Assembly (NCBI GenBank): GCA_937901265.1 | Contig: CALCHA010000250.1 | Coordinates: 1-5,672, forward strand | Origin: an uncultured Phycisphaerales bacterium | Lineage (GTDB): Bacteria > Planctomycetota > Phycisphaerae > WQYP01 | Direction: 5' to 3' | DNA length: 5,672 nt | In this document: positions 5,466 to 5,672 of the stretch, one piece after another | Layout: every line of letters starts with the position of its first letter | How positions within the stretch are numbered: the first letter of the stretch is position 1 | The notes under the pieces: model-generated | The model's database searches: none | What the model saw: only the letters and a program-made list of their open reading frames with translations | What the model was told of the DNA's origin: nothing | Position numbers and translations under genes: made by a program

Positions 5466-5672
5466 ATGCGATATTTGAACGTGAAAATGGTGGGGGCGGT
5501 GGCGGTGTTATTCACGGCTGGACAAGCTCTTGCGCAACAGCAGCAGCAAAACACACGCTTCCGCGGCTCGGTCGTGACCGTCGGCGTGAATGGGTCCAGC
5601 TTCGTCGTCTCCGACAACAACGGCACCAGCACCAACGTCAAAAGCGACTTAGAGACCCAGTGCCAAATGGAG
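5466..5672 (+). CDS. Secreted protein of unknown function (3' end outside window)
   Basis: An open frame of 69 codons runs from ATG 5466 to the right edge without a stop. It starts MRYLNVKMVGAVAVLFTAGQALA, a basic n-region, a hydrophobic core and an AxA-type cleavage site, so a Sec signal peptide cut near residue 23 is very likely. No lipobox cysteine is present. Five glutamines in a row follow, then FRGSVVTVGVNGSSFVVSDNNG, alternating beta-prone residues with turns. This recalls small secreted beta-barrel or OB-like domains with the pattern G-x-V...V...G-x-x-F-x-V-x-D-x-x-G, but that is only a resemblance. One cysteine (C66) is near the edge. The ribosome site is weak: GGGA at 5455-5458, seven bases before the ATG. 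Candidate promoters lie at 5335-5385. The family cannot be named from this fragment. Confidence 0.75.
   Translation, partial: MRYLNVKMVGAVAVLFTAGQALAQQQQQNTRFRGSVVTVGVNGSSFVVSDNNGTSTNVKSDLETQCQME

Noticed and set aside
5260..5478. Plus-strand frame of 72 codons before the secreted-protein gene
   Set aside because: It runs through the AT-rich promoter region and the TATAAT box and ends inside the signal-peptide gene. No ribosome site and no family resemblance.
5423..5641. Minus-strand frame of 72 codons opposite the secreted-protein gene
   Set aside because: The Cys run and Thr-rich sequence are the antisense of the glutamine run and its surroundings in the plus-strand gene, which has a clear signal peptide.
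1..5672. CRISPR array, insertion sequence, tRNA or rRNA, or phage genes
   Set aside because: I saw no spaced repeats, terminal inverted repeats with a transposase, cloverleaf or rRNA-like stretches, or phage-type proteins on either strand.

Overview
The window is high-GC bacterial DNA, dense in genes and strongly C/G-biased at third codon positions. The best taxonomic clue is the primary sigma factor on the minus strand. Its region 1.2 and the following segment (around [18 protein letters not shown] and [10 protein letters not shown]) resemble planctomycete RpoD as I remember it. A free-standing CoaB and many secreted or TPR proteins fit that phylum too. I infer Planctomycetes, possibly the Phycisphaerae side, with moderate confidence and no search behind it.

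Layout from left to right. Bases 1-194 hold the C-terminal end of a TPR-like protein (+). It converges on a monofunctional phosphopantothenate-cysteine ligase, CoaB (-, 219-968), of coenzyme A synthesis. A 128-base divergent gap carries candidate promoters for both directions. Then comes a three-gene plus-strand unit: a membrane-anchored peroxiredoxin/redoxin (1097-1729), a TauE/SafE-family permease (1776-2615) and a DUF1634 membrane protein (2612-3028) that overlaps the permease by ATGA. A GC-rich hairpin flanked by A and T runs (3049-3080) serves as a bidirectional terminator between this unit and the convergent rpoD gene.

rpoD (-, 3105-4931) is complete, starts with GTG behind a strong GGAGG site, and carries an acidic C-terminal tail. 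Upstream lies a 534-base region without a convincing gene (4932-5465). It contains a good minus-strand promoter (TTGGCA, 18 bases, TAGAAT) that would give rpoD a leader of about 300 nucleotides with several perfect stem-loops. It also contains plus-strand promoter candidates, including a perfect TATAAT. They lead to the last gene (5466 to the right edge), a secreted protein of unknown function cut off by the window.

The genes are mostly housekeeping. The parts that are less ordinary are the redoxin, TauE and DUF1634 unit, which suggests handling of a sulfur-containing anion under redox stress; the CoaB with eukaryote-like motif wording; and the long structured rpoD leader. I see no phage, transposon, CRISPR, toxin-antitoxin or defence system, and nothing that I can defend as a wholly new system.
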